Assembly: GCF_011045025.1 (NCBI RefSeq)
Contig: NZ_JAAKZX010000047.1
Location: forward strand, 1-52,840
Length of the DNA stretch: 52,840 bases
Source: Streptomyces ureilyticus
GTDB taxonomy: Bacteria; Actinomycetota; Actinomycetes; Streptomycetales; Streptomycetaceae
Direction: 5' to 3'
In this document: positions 31,711 through 39,851 of the stretch, in pieces
Layout of the letters: every line of letters starts with the position of its first letter
How positions within the stretch are numbered: position 1 is the stretch's first letter
Translations under genes and position numbers: made by a program
Notes under the pieces: generated by a model
The model's input: only the letters and a program-made list of their open reading frames with translations
What the model was told of the DNA's origin: nothing
The model's database searches: none

Positions 31711-33131
31711 GGCGCAGGCTGCTACGAACTGCCGTTTCCCGGCCGGGGGTTCTGCTCGCGGTATGTCCCGGGGCCACGCGGGAGCGGCTCGCCGTCGAGG
31801 CGGAGTTGGCGCGTCGTGGATGGCCGAGTGTGAGCGCCCCAGCGGCGGCGGATCTGCTGGTGGTCCTGGGTGATCGCGAGGCCGAGGAGAGTGACTGGGT
31901 CGAGAACCTGTGGCACGCCATTCCGGCACCCAAAGCCCGAGTGGAGGTCACGGATCCCGACCGCACCGCCGACGCCCTCGATCGCGGACTGACCGAGCTT
32001 GCGCACGGCCAACTCAGAGGCCCGGCCGAAACCTCGGACCATGATCATGGTGCGGCCGCCGGGCATGGCGAGCAGCCAGAGGCGGACGAGCACGCAGAGC
32101 ACGGCGGGCACGAGGCAGACGGTGACCATGGCGGTCACGACATGCACACCGGACACGAGACGCACGATGAGCACGACGGTCATGACATGCACCGCGCACA
32201 CGACGGTCACGACATGCACGGCGGAGACGAGGCGCACGGCGACCACGACATGCACGGCGGTCACGACCCGCACGGTGGACATCACGGGCACGCCGGTCAC
32301 GACATGGGCGGTCTCGTGGATGGCCTGCCCATGGCCGACCGGGCCGATGACCGGGACGGGTTGAGGCTCGACCGGCTGCACGTGCCGCTCGGGCCCGCGC
32401 TCGCCGACTGGCCCGCGGGGCTGATTCTGCGTATGGCTCTGCAGGGCGACGTCGTTCAGGAGGTGACCGTCGAGACGGTGGCCGTTCCGCCGTCTCCGCG
32501 TCCCCCCTCCTGGGGCTTCCGGGCCTTCTGGGACGAACCCTGGCTGCGGACCGCCGCCGGTGAACGTGTCTCGAAGGGCGACGCGGCACGACGGCTGTGT
32601 GCGGCGCATCTGGACAGCCTGGGCAGGTTCTTCGCCGTGGCCGGGTGGGCCGACATGGCCGCCCGTACCCGGTACGTACGCGATCGAGCCCTGGCCGGGG
32701 CCGACGCCGCCGAACTCACCCCCCTCGTACGTCCCTTGATCCGTCGGGCCGGGCGCTCGTGGACCCTGCGCCGACTCACGACGGGGCTCGGGGTACTGCG
32801 TACGGGGCAGGCGCGTCACGCGGGGGTGACCGGACCGGCCCTGGTCGCCGACGGCGATGCGCACAGCCGCATGCTCATGTGGCTCGACGCGGTCGGGCGG
32901 AGCGCGGCGGCCTGCGACGAGACCGAGACGCTGGACCTGGACGGGGCCGAGGCCATCGGGCCCCGCGGGCGCGTCGACGGGCCCGTGCCCCCGTCGCAGG
33001 CGCTGCTGGACGTCCTGCCCGGCCTGCTCGAAGGCACCGAGTTCGCGTGCGCGCGGATCATCGTCGCGAGCCTGGACCCGGACCCCGACGAGCTCGCGCA
33101 CGTACCGGCTGCGGGGATGCTCCATGGCTGA
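31701..33131 (+). CDS. His-rich NuoB/NuoD-like protein of the nuo cluster
   Basis: 476 aa from GTG 31701, overlapping nuoA. Residues 1-110 resemble a stripped NuoB: 'AADLLVVLGDREAEESDWVENLWHAIPAPKARVEV' follows the spacing of the 20-kDa subunit but lacks the Cys ligands of cluster N2. Residues 112-203 are a His/Asp/Gly/Met tract with repeated 'GHDMH' units, able to bind many divalent or cuprous ions. Residues about 220-260 ('LHVPLGPALADWPAGLILRMALQGDVVQEVTVET') recall the start of NuoD/hydrogenase large subunits, without the catalytic His/Asp. The rest is helical and unassigned. It replaces NuoB, C, D and I in gene order, so it may cap the membrane arm. The assignment to NuoB/D is inference. 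Confidence 0.75.
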   Translation: MELRRRLLRTAVSRPGVLLAVCPGATRERLAVEAELARRGWPSVSAPAAADLLVVLGDREAEESDWVENLWHAIPAPKARVEVTDPDRTADALDRGLTELAHGQLRGPAETSDHDHGAAAGHGEQPEADEHAEHGGHEADGDHGGHDMHTGHETHDEHDGHDMHRAHDGHDMHGGDEAHGDHDMHGGHDPHGGHHGHAGHDMGGLVDGLPMADRADDRDGLRLDRLHVPLGPALADWPAGLILRMALQGDVVQEVTVETVAVPPSPRPPSWGFRAFWDEPWLRTAAGERVSKGDAARRLCAAHLDSLGRFFAVAGWADMAARTRYVRDRALAGADAAELTPLVRPLIRRAGRSWTLRRLTTGLGVLRTGQARHAGVTGPALVADGDAHSRMLMWLDAVGRSAAACDETETLDLDGAEAIGPRGRVDGPVPPSQALLDVLPGLLEGTEFACARIIVASLDPDPDELAHVPAAGMLHG

Positions 33132-34068
33132 ACGCACGCCGCTGTGGGCGGTCTTCGTCCTGCCTGCCCTCCTGGTCGCGGTGGCCCTGGTGACGGCCGG
33201 CGTGGATGCCGTACTCGCGGCCGGTGCTCGGACCGGGCGGCCCGCGTCACTGCGTGAGGTGGCCGTACGGGCGGCCGGCCCCGGCCGTGAGGTACTGCGG
33301 CAGCTGGTGCAACAGCCGCGGCGGACGCGCGCGTCCGATGTGCCACTCGCCCGCATCGGTGCGGCCCTGCTTCCCGTCGCCGCGGTCCTGGCCGCCGTCG
33401 TCCTGCCGCTCGGCTTCCGGTCGGTGAGCGATCTGCCGGACGGGATCGTCTGGTTCAACGCGATGGAGGCGCTGGCCTGGGCAGCGGTGTGGCTGGCGGG
33501 CTGGGGGCCGAACTCGACCCTCTCGCTCATCGGCGGCTACCGTTTCCTCGCGCAGGGGCTGGCGTACGAGCTCCCGCACATGCTGGCCATCACCACGGCC
33601 GCGCTGGGGGCGGAGTCGCTGCGGGTCGGCGAAGTCGTCGACGCCCAGGCGGGGTTGTGGTTCGCGGTGTGGATGCCGGCGGCCTTCGGGATCTATCTGC
33701 TCAGCGCCATGGCGATGGCCTTCTGGGGTCCGTTCGACCAGCCCGCCGGACAGGACGTGGCGGGCGGTGCGGCCGCCGAACTGTCGGGCGCGGACCGCGT
33801 GCTCTTCCTCGGCGGCCGATGGCTGCTGCTGGTCGTGGCGGCGGCGTTCAGCGTGCCGCTCTTCCTCGGCGGCGGGCACGGGCCGCTGCTGCCCGGCTGG
33901 GCATGGACCGTACTCAAGACGGCCGCCGTGCTGGCCTTCCTGGTCTGGGCCCGGCGCAGGATTCCCACCCTGCGCATGGAGCGCTATCTGGAGCTGGCCT
34001 GGGTCGTGCTGACCCCGCTCGCCATCGCTCAGGCGCTGGTGGTGGCCGTGGTGGTGCTGAACCGGTGA
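33124..34068 (+). CDS. nuoH: NADH-quinone oxidoreductase subunit H
   Basis: 314 aa, about eight helices, the subunit that links the quinone cavity to proton channels. Recognisable segments are 'FNAMEALAWAAVWLAGWGPNSTLSLIGGYRFLAQGLAYELPHMLAI', 'MPAAFGIYLLSAMAMAFWGPFDQP' and 'PTLRMERYLELAWVVLTPLAIAQAL'. Several acidic residues conserved in housekeeping NuoH loops look altered ('FDQPAGQD' for the usual FDLPEAE). The start overlaps the previous gene by 8 bp. Confidence 0.88.
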   Translation: MAERTPLWAVFVLPALLVAVALVTAGVDAVLAAGARTGRPASLREVAVRAAGPGREVLRQLVQQPRRTRASDVPLARIGAALLPVAAVLAAVVLPLGFRSVSDLPDGIVWFNAMEALAWAAVWLAGWGPNSTLSLIGGYRFLAQGLAYELPHMLAITTAALGAESLRVGEVVDAQAGLWFAVWMPAAFGIYLLSAMAMAFWGPFDQPAGQDVAGGAAAELSGADRVLFLGGRWLLLVVAAAFSVPLFLGGGHGPLLPGWAWTVLKTAAVLAFLVWARRRIPTLRMERYLELAWVVLTPLAIAQALVVAVVVLNR

Positions 34069-34150
34069 AATCCGTCAACTCCGTGAATCGATGGGTTCCG
34101 TGAAATCCGCGAATTCCGATTCCATGACGAGAGCGAGGTGACGTACGTAC

Positions 34151-34711
34151 ATGGATGCCGCGGTCTTCTGGATCCTGGCCGTCCTTGCGGTCGTCAGCGG
34201 CGTGTGGGTGTTCCGCTTCGACTCCATGGCCAGAGCGACGTTCTCCCTGCTGACCTCGCTGCTGTGTGTGGGCGGCCTGGTCATCCTGCTGGGGCTCGAC
34301 TATCTGGGCATCGTCATCGTGCTGATGATGACCATCGAGATGGCCATCATGGCGGTCTTCATGGTGATGTACATGATGAACCCGGCCGGGCTCATGCCGA
34401 TGACGATGATGCACAACAAGAAGGGCGCGGCCGTCGTCTGCGGTCTGGTCTTCGCGCTTCTGGCCGCCGGAATCCTGCTGGCTCCCTGGCCCGCACGCCG
34501 GGGCAAGGCCCCTGCCGATCCGACCATGGAACTCGGCATGTCCCTGATGGGCCCGCAGATGCTCACCATGATGACGCTGGGCCTGGCGCTGTTCGCGACG
34601 ATCGTCGCCACGGTGGTGCTGGCCACCAGGCGGGGACGGTACGACCGGCTGGGCGACGATCTGCGGGCGCGGCGCGCGGACGATCCCGTACGGGGCGGTG
34701 TCGGCCAGTGA
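34151..34711 (+). CDS. nuoJ: NADH-quinone oxidoreductase subunit J
   Basis: 186 aa, five helices. The NuoJ pattern is 'FWILAVLAVVSGVWVFRFDSMARATFSLLTSLLCVGGLVILLGLDYLGIVIVLMMTIEMAIMAVFMVMYM'. This is the helix with the pi-bulge, although the typical Gly/Tyr differ and Met is very frequent. The 82-bp gap before it is the only sizeable space in the cluster and contains short repeats (TCCGTGAA). Coupled to nuoK by a 4-bp overlap. Confidence 0.88.
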   Translation: MDAAVFWILAVLAVVSGVWVFRFDSMARATFSLLTSLLCVGGLVILLGLDYLGIVIVLMMTIEMAIMAVFMVMYMMNPAGLMPMTMMHNKKGAAVVCGLVFALLAAGILLAPWPARRGKAPADPTMELGMSLMGPQMLTMMTLGLALFATIVATVVLATRRGRYDRLGDDLRARRADDPVRGGVGQ

Positions 34712-35013
34712 CTCTGGAACTGCTTCTACTGGTGGCCGCGGCGCTGTTCTGCGTCGGCCTGTTCGGGGCTCTCACCCAGCAGTCGATCGTGATGCTGATG
34801 ATGGGTCTCGAGCTGATGCTGGGCGGGGTCATCCTGGCCGCCGCGGCCGCCTGGCACTACATCGCGCCTGCGGCGGCCGACGGTCAGGTGCTGATCGTCC
34901 TGGCGGTCACGGCGATGGCGTTGGAGATGGCGGTCGGGTTCGCCGTGGTCACCGCGCTGTTCCGGTCGCGGGAGGTCGACATGACCGACATGGCGGCGGA
35001 GTTGAAGGAGTGA
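34708..35013 (+). CDS. nuoK: NADH-quinone oxidoreductase subunit K
   Basis: 101 aa, three helices, GTG start overlapping the nuoJ stop. NuoK features are 'LFGALTQQSIVMLMMGLELMLGGVILAAAAAW' with the buried Glu of helix 2 and 'VLIVLAVTAMALEMAVGFAVVTALFRSREV' with the second Glu. Both proton-path glutamates are therefore kept, implying a working antiporter-like unit. Confidence 0.9.
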   Translation: MTLELLLLVAAALFCVGLFGALTQQSIVMLMMGLELMLGGVILAAAAAWHYIAPAAADGQVLIVLAVTAMALEMAVGFAVVTALFRSREVDMTDMAAELKE

Positions 35014-36863
35014 GCGCCCTGATGTGGGCGCTGGTCGCCCTGCCGCTCGGTGCCGGTGCGCTGCTCCTGATGGCCGGGCGGCGGGCCGATCGTGCCGCGC
35101 CGGGTGTGGCGCTCGCTGTCGCGGTCGCCGCCCTGGGGCTGGCCGTCGCCGCGGCGTTCCGGCATCCGTCCGCGCGGGCGCCGTTCCTCGACGGACTGCC
35201 GGTGCGGTTCGCGGTGGACGGGCTGTCCGGGCTGCTGGCCGTCACGATCACCGCGGTCACGCTCGCCGTACTCCTCTTCAGCGCGGCGGAGTTCGGGGCG
35301 GGCGAGGCGCGGGCGCGCTTCTTCGGGCTGATGCTGCTGTTCGCGGGGAGCATGCTCGTCACGGTGACCGCCACGACCCTGCCCGTCCTGCTGATGGGCT
35401 GGGAGGTCATGGGCGCCACCTCATGGGCGCTGATCGGCTACTGGTGGCGGGATCCGGAGCGTACGAGCGCGGCCGACACCGCCTTCCTCACCACCCGCAC
35501 CGCTGACCTCGGCCTCTATCTGGCGGCGGGCGCGGCGCTCGCGAGCGGTCATGACTCGGCGCTGTCACTCGACGGGCTGGCGCGCGCCGAGGAGCCGTGG
35601 CTGTCCTTCGTCGCCGCGGGTCTGGTCGTCGCCGCCTTCGGCAAGTCCGCCCAACTGCCTTTCAGCTTCTGGCTGTCGAAGGCCATGCAGGGTCCGAGCC
35701 CGGTGTCCGCGCTGCTGCACTCGGCGACCATGGTCGTCGCCGGGGCGTACTTGCTGCTGCGGACCGGGCCGCTACTGGACGCCTCCGGCTGGGGTGACGA
35801 CGTGGTCGCGTGGACCGGCGCGGCCACCGCCCTCTTCCTCGGGCTGGTCGCGGTGGCGCAGACCGATCTCAAGCAGCTGCTCGCCGCGTCGACGTGCGCG
35901 CAGATCGGCTTCATGGTGCTCGCGGCGGGGGCTCATGCCGCTTCGGGCGGCACACTCCAGCTCATCGCCCACGCGGCGGCGAAGAGTCTGCTCTTCCTCG
36001 GTGCGGGCGCGTGGTTGACCGCACTGGGCACGCAGCGGCTTCCCGCGCTCCTCGGCGCCGCGCGCCGGCACCCGGCAGCCGGTGTGGCCTTCACCGTGGC
36101 CGCGCTCTCCCTGGCCGGGCTACCGCCGCTCTCGCTCTGGGCCGCCAAGGACGTCCTGCTCGCCGGAGCCCTGGAGAGCAGCCCCTGGCTGTACGCCACC
36201 GGGCTCGCCGGCGCCGTACTGTCCGCGGTCTACAGCGCCAAGGTCCTGTGGTACCTGTGGCGCCCCGCTGTGCCCCGCCCCGATGCCCGGCCCATCCCCG
36301 GCGGGGCGGTGGCGCCCCTGGTCCTGCTGGCCCAGGCGTGTGTCGCGCTGACGCCACTGGCCTTCGCTCCCCTGCGCGACAGCGTGGAGCGCGTACTCGG
36401 TCTCCCCGCTGGAATCGAACCCTCCCCGCATCCCTGGGAGTTCGCCCTCTCGGGCGCACTGGCCCTCCTCGCGGCGGCCGTCGCCTGGGCCTGGGGCTCA
36501 CGCCAACTGCCCCTGCCCCAGCGGGCGAAGACGGGGTTCCGTGACTGGCTGGGCCTCGAACGTGTCGCGCATGTCCTCCTCGTCGGGCCGACGATGCGGC
36601 TCGCACGCGCGGCGACGGCCTTCGACGACCGGGTCCTCGACCGCGCCGTGGACGGTTCCGCCTCGGCCGCCGTACGACTCGCACGCTGGACGGACGGTGT
36701 CGTGGAGCGGGCCTTCGACGGCACCGTGGGCGCGGTCGCCGCCGGGACCCGGGCCCTCGGACGCTGGTCCCGCCGCCCGCAGACCGGTCAACTGCACCAG
36801 TACCTCGCCCAGGCCGTCGCCGCCTTCACCGTCCTCGCCGTCGTGCTCGTCCTCCTGAGGTGA
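35010..36863 (+). CDS. nuoL: NADH-quinone oxidoreductase subunit L
   Basis: 617 aa, the distal Mrp-type proton-pumping subunit. It shows 'LMGWEVMGATSWALIGYWW' (Glu of helix 5), 'FGKSAQLPFSFWLSKAMQGPSPVSALLHSATMVVAGAYLLLR' (Lys and His in the channel), 'IAHAAAKSLLFLGAGAWL', and a long amphipathic C-terminal region ending in an anchoring helix ('YLAQAVAAFTVLAVVLVLL'). The key Lys/Glu/His are kept. GTG start overlaps nuoK; the stop overlaps nuoM. Confidence 0.92.
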   Translation: MSALMWALVALPLGAGALLLMAGRRADRAAPGVALAVAVAALGLAVAAAFRHPSARAPFLDGLPVRFAVDGLSGLLAVTITAVTLAVLLFSAAEFGAGEARARFFGLMLLFAGSMLVTVTATTLPVLLMGWEVMGATSWALIGYWWRDPERTSAADTAFLTTRTADLGLYLAAGAALASGHDSALSLDGLARAEEPWLSFVAAGLVVAAFGKSAQLPFSFWLSKAMQGPSPVSALLHSATMVVAGAYLLLRTGPLLDASGWGDDVVAWTGAATALFLGLVAVAQTDLKQLLAASTCAQIGFMVLAAGAHAASGGTLQLIAHAAAKSLLFLGAGAWLTALGTQRLPALLGAARRHPAAGVAFTVAALSLAGLPPLSLWAAKDVLLAGALESSPWLYATGLAGAVLSAVYSAKVLWYLWRPAVPRPDARPIPGGAVAPLVLLAQACVALTPLAFAPLRDSVERVLGLPAGIEPSPHPWEFALSGALALLAAAVAWAWGSRQLPLPQRAKTGFRDWLGLERVAHVLLVGPTMRLARAATAFDDRVLDRAVDGSASAAVRLARWTDGVVERAFDGTVGAVAAGTRALGRWSRRPQTGQLHQYLAQAVAAFTVLAVVLVLLR

Positions 36864-38374
36864 CCCCCTTGCTGACCGCCCTCGTCTTCGCGCCCACGGC
36901 CGTGGCAGTGCTCCTGTTCGCCCTGCCGCGCCGCACCTCACCGACGGTGTTCCGCGTCGTCTGGGTGGTGATGTCGGCCGTCGAACTCGCCCTGGTCATC
37001 GGCCTGTGGGCCGGATACGACTCCGCCGGAGGGATGCAGTACGAAGAGCGCGCCCGCTGGATTCCCAGCGCCGGCGTCGGCTACCACGTCGGCGTCGACG
37101 GGCTGTCGCTTCCGCTGCTCGCCCTGACCGGCCTGCTGTTCCTCGCCTGCGCGGTGTACTCCCTGCGCGAGAACCGCCGTATCCGCGAGTTCGCCGCCCT
37201 GTTCCTCTTCCTGGAGACCACCTGCCTGGGCCTGTTCGCGGCCCTCGACCTGATCCTCTTCTTCGTCTTCTTCGACCTTTCCATCGTGGCGATGTACTTC
37301 GTCATCGCCGGATGGGGTCACCGGCAGGCGGCCCGCGCGGCGTTGAAGTTCTTCCTCTACACCTTCATCGGCTCGCTCGCTCTGCTGCTCGGCTTCATCG
37401 GCCTCTACCTCGCGGCGGAACCGCACACCTTCGACATGGTGGAGCTGACGGAGCAGAACCCGCTCGCCGGGCGTTCCGTCTATGGAGCCCTGGTGCTGTT
37501 GGCCGTCGTCGTCGGGCTGGCGGTGAAGACGCCGACGGTGCCCTTCCACACCTGGCTGCCACCGGCCCACGTCGAGGCACCCGCCGCCGGTTCGGCGATC
37601 CTCGCCGGGGTGCTGCTGAAGATGGGCACGTACGGTTTCGTACGCATCGCCATGCCCATGCTCCCCGAGGTCTGGCGCCGCTACGCCCTCGTCCTGGTCG
37701 TCATCGGCGTCGTATCCGTCCTCCACGGTGCCCTGGTCGCTCTCGCGCAGACCGACTTCAAGCGGATGGTCGCGTACACCTCCGTGAACCACATGGGATA
37801 CATCGTGCTGGCGGTCGGCGCGGCCGCCGCCACGGCGGACGGTTCCGAGCAGGCCCGGTCCCTCGCCGTCACCGGCGCGGTGACACAGATGGTCAGCCAC
37901 GGCCTGCTCACCGGGGCACTGTTCCTGCTCGCGGGTGTGCTGTACGAACGCGGACGTACCTATGACATGGGCGCGTACTCCGGACTCGCCACCGTGGCAC
38001 CGGCGTTCGCCGCCATGACGGGCATCGCCGCCTTCGCCTCGCTCGGGCTGCCGGGCTTCTCCGGCTTCATCGCCGAGTTCCAGATCTTCACGGGCAGCCT
38101 CGGGCCACGGCCACTGGCCACGTCCCTCTCGGTGCTCGGCATCCTGCTCACCGCCGGGTTGTTCCTGCGCGCGCTGCGGCAGGTGTTCACCGGGCCACTG
38201 CGGCTGCCCGACGCGCCGGGTACACCGCGGGTGTTCCCCGAGATCCGCGCGCACGAGAGCGCCGCCGTCGTGCCGCTGCTCGTCCTGGCCGTGGTCCTCG
38301 GCGTGGCGCCCCGCTTCATGCTCGACGTCATCGAGCCGGCCTCGCGGTCCGTCCTGGAGTTGCTCGCCCGATGA
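36860..38374 (+). CDS. nuoM: NADH-quinone oxidoreductase subunit M
   Basis: 504 aa antiporter-like subunit with about fourteen helices. Motifs include 'GVDGLSLPLLALTGLLFL', 'LFLETTCLGLFAALDLILFFVFFD', 'VKTPTVPFHTWLPPAHVEAPAAGSAILAGVLLKMGTYGFVRI' and 'FKRMVAYTSVNHMGYIVL'. The catalytic Lys residues of helices 7 and 8 and the Glu of helix 5 are present. GTG start in a 4-bp overlap with nuoL. Confidence 0.93.
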   Translation: MTPLLTALVFAPTAVAVLLFALPRRTSPTVFRVVWVVMSAVELALVIGLWAGYDSAGGMQYEERARWIPSAGVGYHVGVDGLSLPLLALTGLLFLACAVYSLRENRRIREFAALFLFLETTCLGLFAALDLILFFVFFDLSIVAMYFVIAGWGHRQAARAALKFFLYTFIGSLALLLGFIGLYLAAEPHTFDMVELTEQNPLAGRSVYGALVLLAVVVGLAVKTPTVPFHTWLPPAHVEAPAAGSAILAGVLLKMGTYGFVRIAMPMLPEVWRRYALVLVVIGVVSVLHGALVALAQTDFKRMVAYTSVNHMGYIVLAVGAAAATADGSEQARSLAVTGAVTQMVSHGLLTGALFLLAGVLYERGRTYDMGAYSGLATVAPAFAAMTGIAAFASLGLPGFSGFIAEFQIFTGSLGPRPLATSLSVLGILLTAGLFLRALRQVFTGPLRLPDAPGTPRVFPEIRAHESAAVVPLLVLAVVLGVAPRFMLDVIEPASRSVLELLAR

Positions 38375-39789
38375 CCGAGATGAACGAGAACCCCCTCTAC
38401 CTCCTCCCCGAGGTGCTGCTGGCCGCCTCGGCCGTCCTCGGGCTGCTGCTCGGGTCCTGGCTGCCGCGCGCCCGGCAGTGGGCCGTGGGGCTCCTGGCCG
38501 CCGTCGCGTGCGTGGCGGGGATCGTCGCCGCGGCGGTGGCCGCCGCCGAGCCCGCCAGGACCGCCTTCGGTGACGCCTTCACCATCGATCCGGTGACCAG
38601 CACGTCCCGGATCGTCGTGCTCGGCGGCACGCTGCTCGTACTCGGCGTGTCCTTCGGTCCCCTGCGAGGAGACCCGAGGGAGAGCGAGTTCTACGTTCTG
38701 GTGCAACTGGCCGCCCTCGGCGCGCTGATGATGGCCGGGGCCCAGGACCTGCTGCTGATCGCCGCCGCGTACCTGCTGGCGAGCATCCCCGCCTATACCC
38801 TCGCCGGGTTCCGCAAGGACGGGCCGGGCACCGAAGCCGCCCTGAAGTTCTACGTGGTCGGCGCCCTGCTCGGCGTACTCATGCTGACCGGCATCACCGT
38901 CCTGTACGCGGCCGGGCGCGGGACCGCGTATCCGATGCTCGGGGAGGCGCTGCGCGACGCACCCGAGGTGCTGATCGCCACCGGAGCGATCGGGCTGCTG
39001 GCGGGCGTACTGTTCAAGGCCGGGGGTGTGCCGGCGCACTTCTGGGTCCCCGACGCCGTGCAGGGCAGCAGCCCGCCGGTCGCCGCCCTGCTCACCACGC
39101 TGCCGAAGATAGGGGCACTTGCCGCGCTCTTCCGGCTCGGTGACGCGGTCTTCGCGGGCAGTCCGCTGCCCTGGCCGGCGCTGATCGCCGTACTCGCCGC
39201 CGCGTCCATGACGCTGGGCAACCTCGGTGCGTTCTTCCAGCAGGACGTCAAGCGGCTGCTCGCGTACTCGACGATCAGTCAGGTCGGCTACCTGCTCATG
39301 CCGGTGTCCGTGGCCGGCCGCTCGGACCTCGCCCAACAGGCGCTGCTGTACTACCTCGCGGCCTACACCGTCACCAACCTCGGCGCCTTCTCCGTGGTCT
39401 GCGCCCTCCCCCGCGCCCACACACTGGACGACTACCGGGGCCTCGCCAAGGAGCGCCCGCTGCTGGCCGCGAGCCTCGTCATCTGCCTGCTGGGACTCGT
39501 CGGCACACCGCCGACCTCTGTCTTCCTCGGCAAACTCGAAGCCTTCAGCGCCGCCTTCGACGGCGGCTACGCCTGGCTCGTCGTCCTGGCCGCCGTCAAC
39601 ACCGTGGCGTCCCTCTTCTACTACCTGCGCTGGATCGTGCCCGCGGTATCCCGAGGCGGTTCCTCGCAGCCGGCCGAAGGCAACCGTGCGGCGCGCGTCG
39701 TCGCGTACGCCGCCGCAGTCGTCTCCCTCGGGCTTGGGATCGCCGGCGGACCTGTGCTGGACGTGCTCACCGCACCGATCACCCGCTGA
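38371..39789 (+). CDS. nuoN: NADH-quinone oxidoreductase subunit N
   Basis: 472 aa, the third antiporter-like subunit and last gene of the cluster, ATG overlapping nuoM by 4 bp. Diagnostic segments are 'DLLLIAAAYLLASIPAYTLAGFRKDGPGTEAALKFYVVGAL', 'FKAGGVPAHFWVPDAVQGSSPPVAALLTTLPKIGALAAL', 'VKRLLAYSTISQVGYLLMPV' and 'LLGLVGTPPTSVFLGKLEAF'. No NADH-binding (NuoE-G) or Fe-S (NuoI) gene follows; a convergent exporter gene begins 62 bp on. Confidence 0.92.
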   Translation: MTEMNENPLYLLPEVLLAASAVLGLLLGSWLPRARQWAVGLLAAVACVAGIVAAAVAAAEPARTAFGDAFTIDPVTSTSRIVVLGGTLLVLGVSFGPLRGDPRESEFYVLVQLAALGALMMAGAQDLLLIAAAYLLASIPAYTLAGFRKDGPGTEAALKFYVVGALLGVLMLTGITVLYAAGRGTAYPMLGEALRDAPEVLIATGAIGLLAGVLFKAGGVPAHFWVPDAVQGSSPPVAALLTTLPKIGALAALFRLGDAVFAGSPLPWPALIAVLAAASMTLGNLGAFFQQDVKRLLAYSTISQVGYLLMPVSVAGRSDLAQQALLYYLAAYTVTNLGAFSVVCALPRAHTLDDYRGLAKERPLLAASLVICLLGLVGTPPTSVFLGKLEAFSAAFDGGYAWLVVLAAVNTVASLFYYLRWIVPAVSRGGSSQPAEGNRAARVVAYAAAVVSLGLGIAGGPVLDVLTAPITR

Positions 39790-39851
39790 CAGCACATGCC
39801 GTCCCACCCTGACTTTGGGGGCATCACTGTCGGAGGGCGTTGCCGACGCGC

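Noticed and set aside
32080..32310. Possible CRISPR-like or satellite array in the His-rich region
   Set aside because: Repeats are short, irregular and in coding phase (GHDMH units); there are no regular spacers.
31722..33530. 602-codon minus-strand frame across the His-rich nuo gene
   Set aside because: Val/Arg/Pro-rich repeat text arising from the reverse complement of the His repeats; the plus strand gives a consistent overlapping operon.
37960..39807. Minus-strand frame opposite nuoM/nuoN
   Set aside because: No domains, highly charged Gln/Gly/Arg text; nuoM and nuoN are unmistakable on the plus strand.
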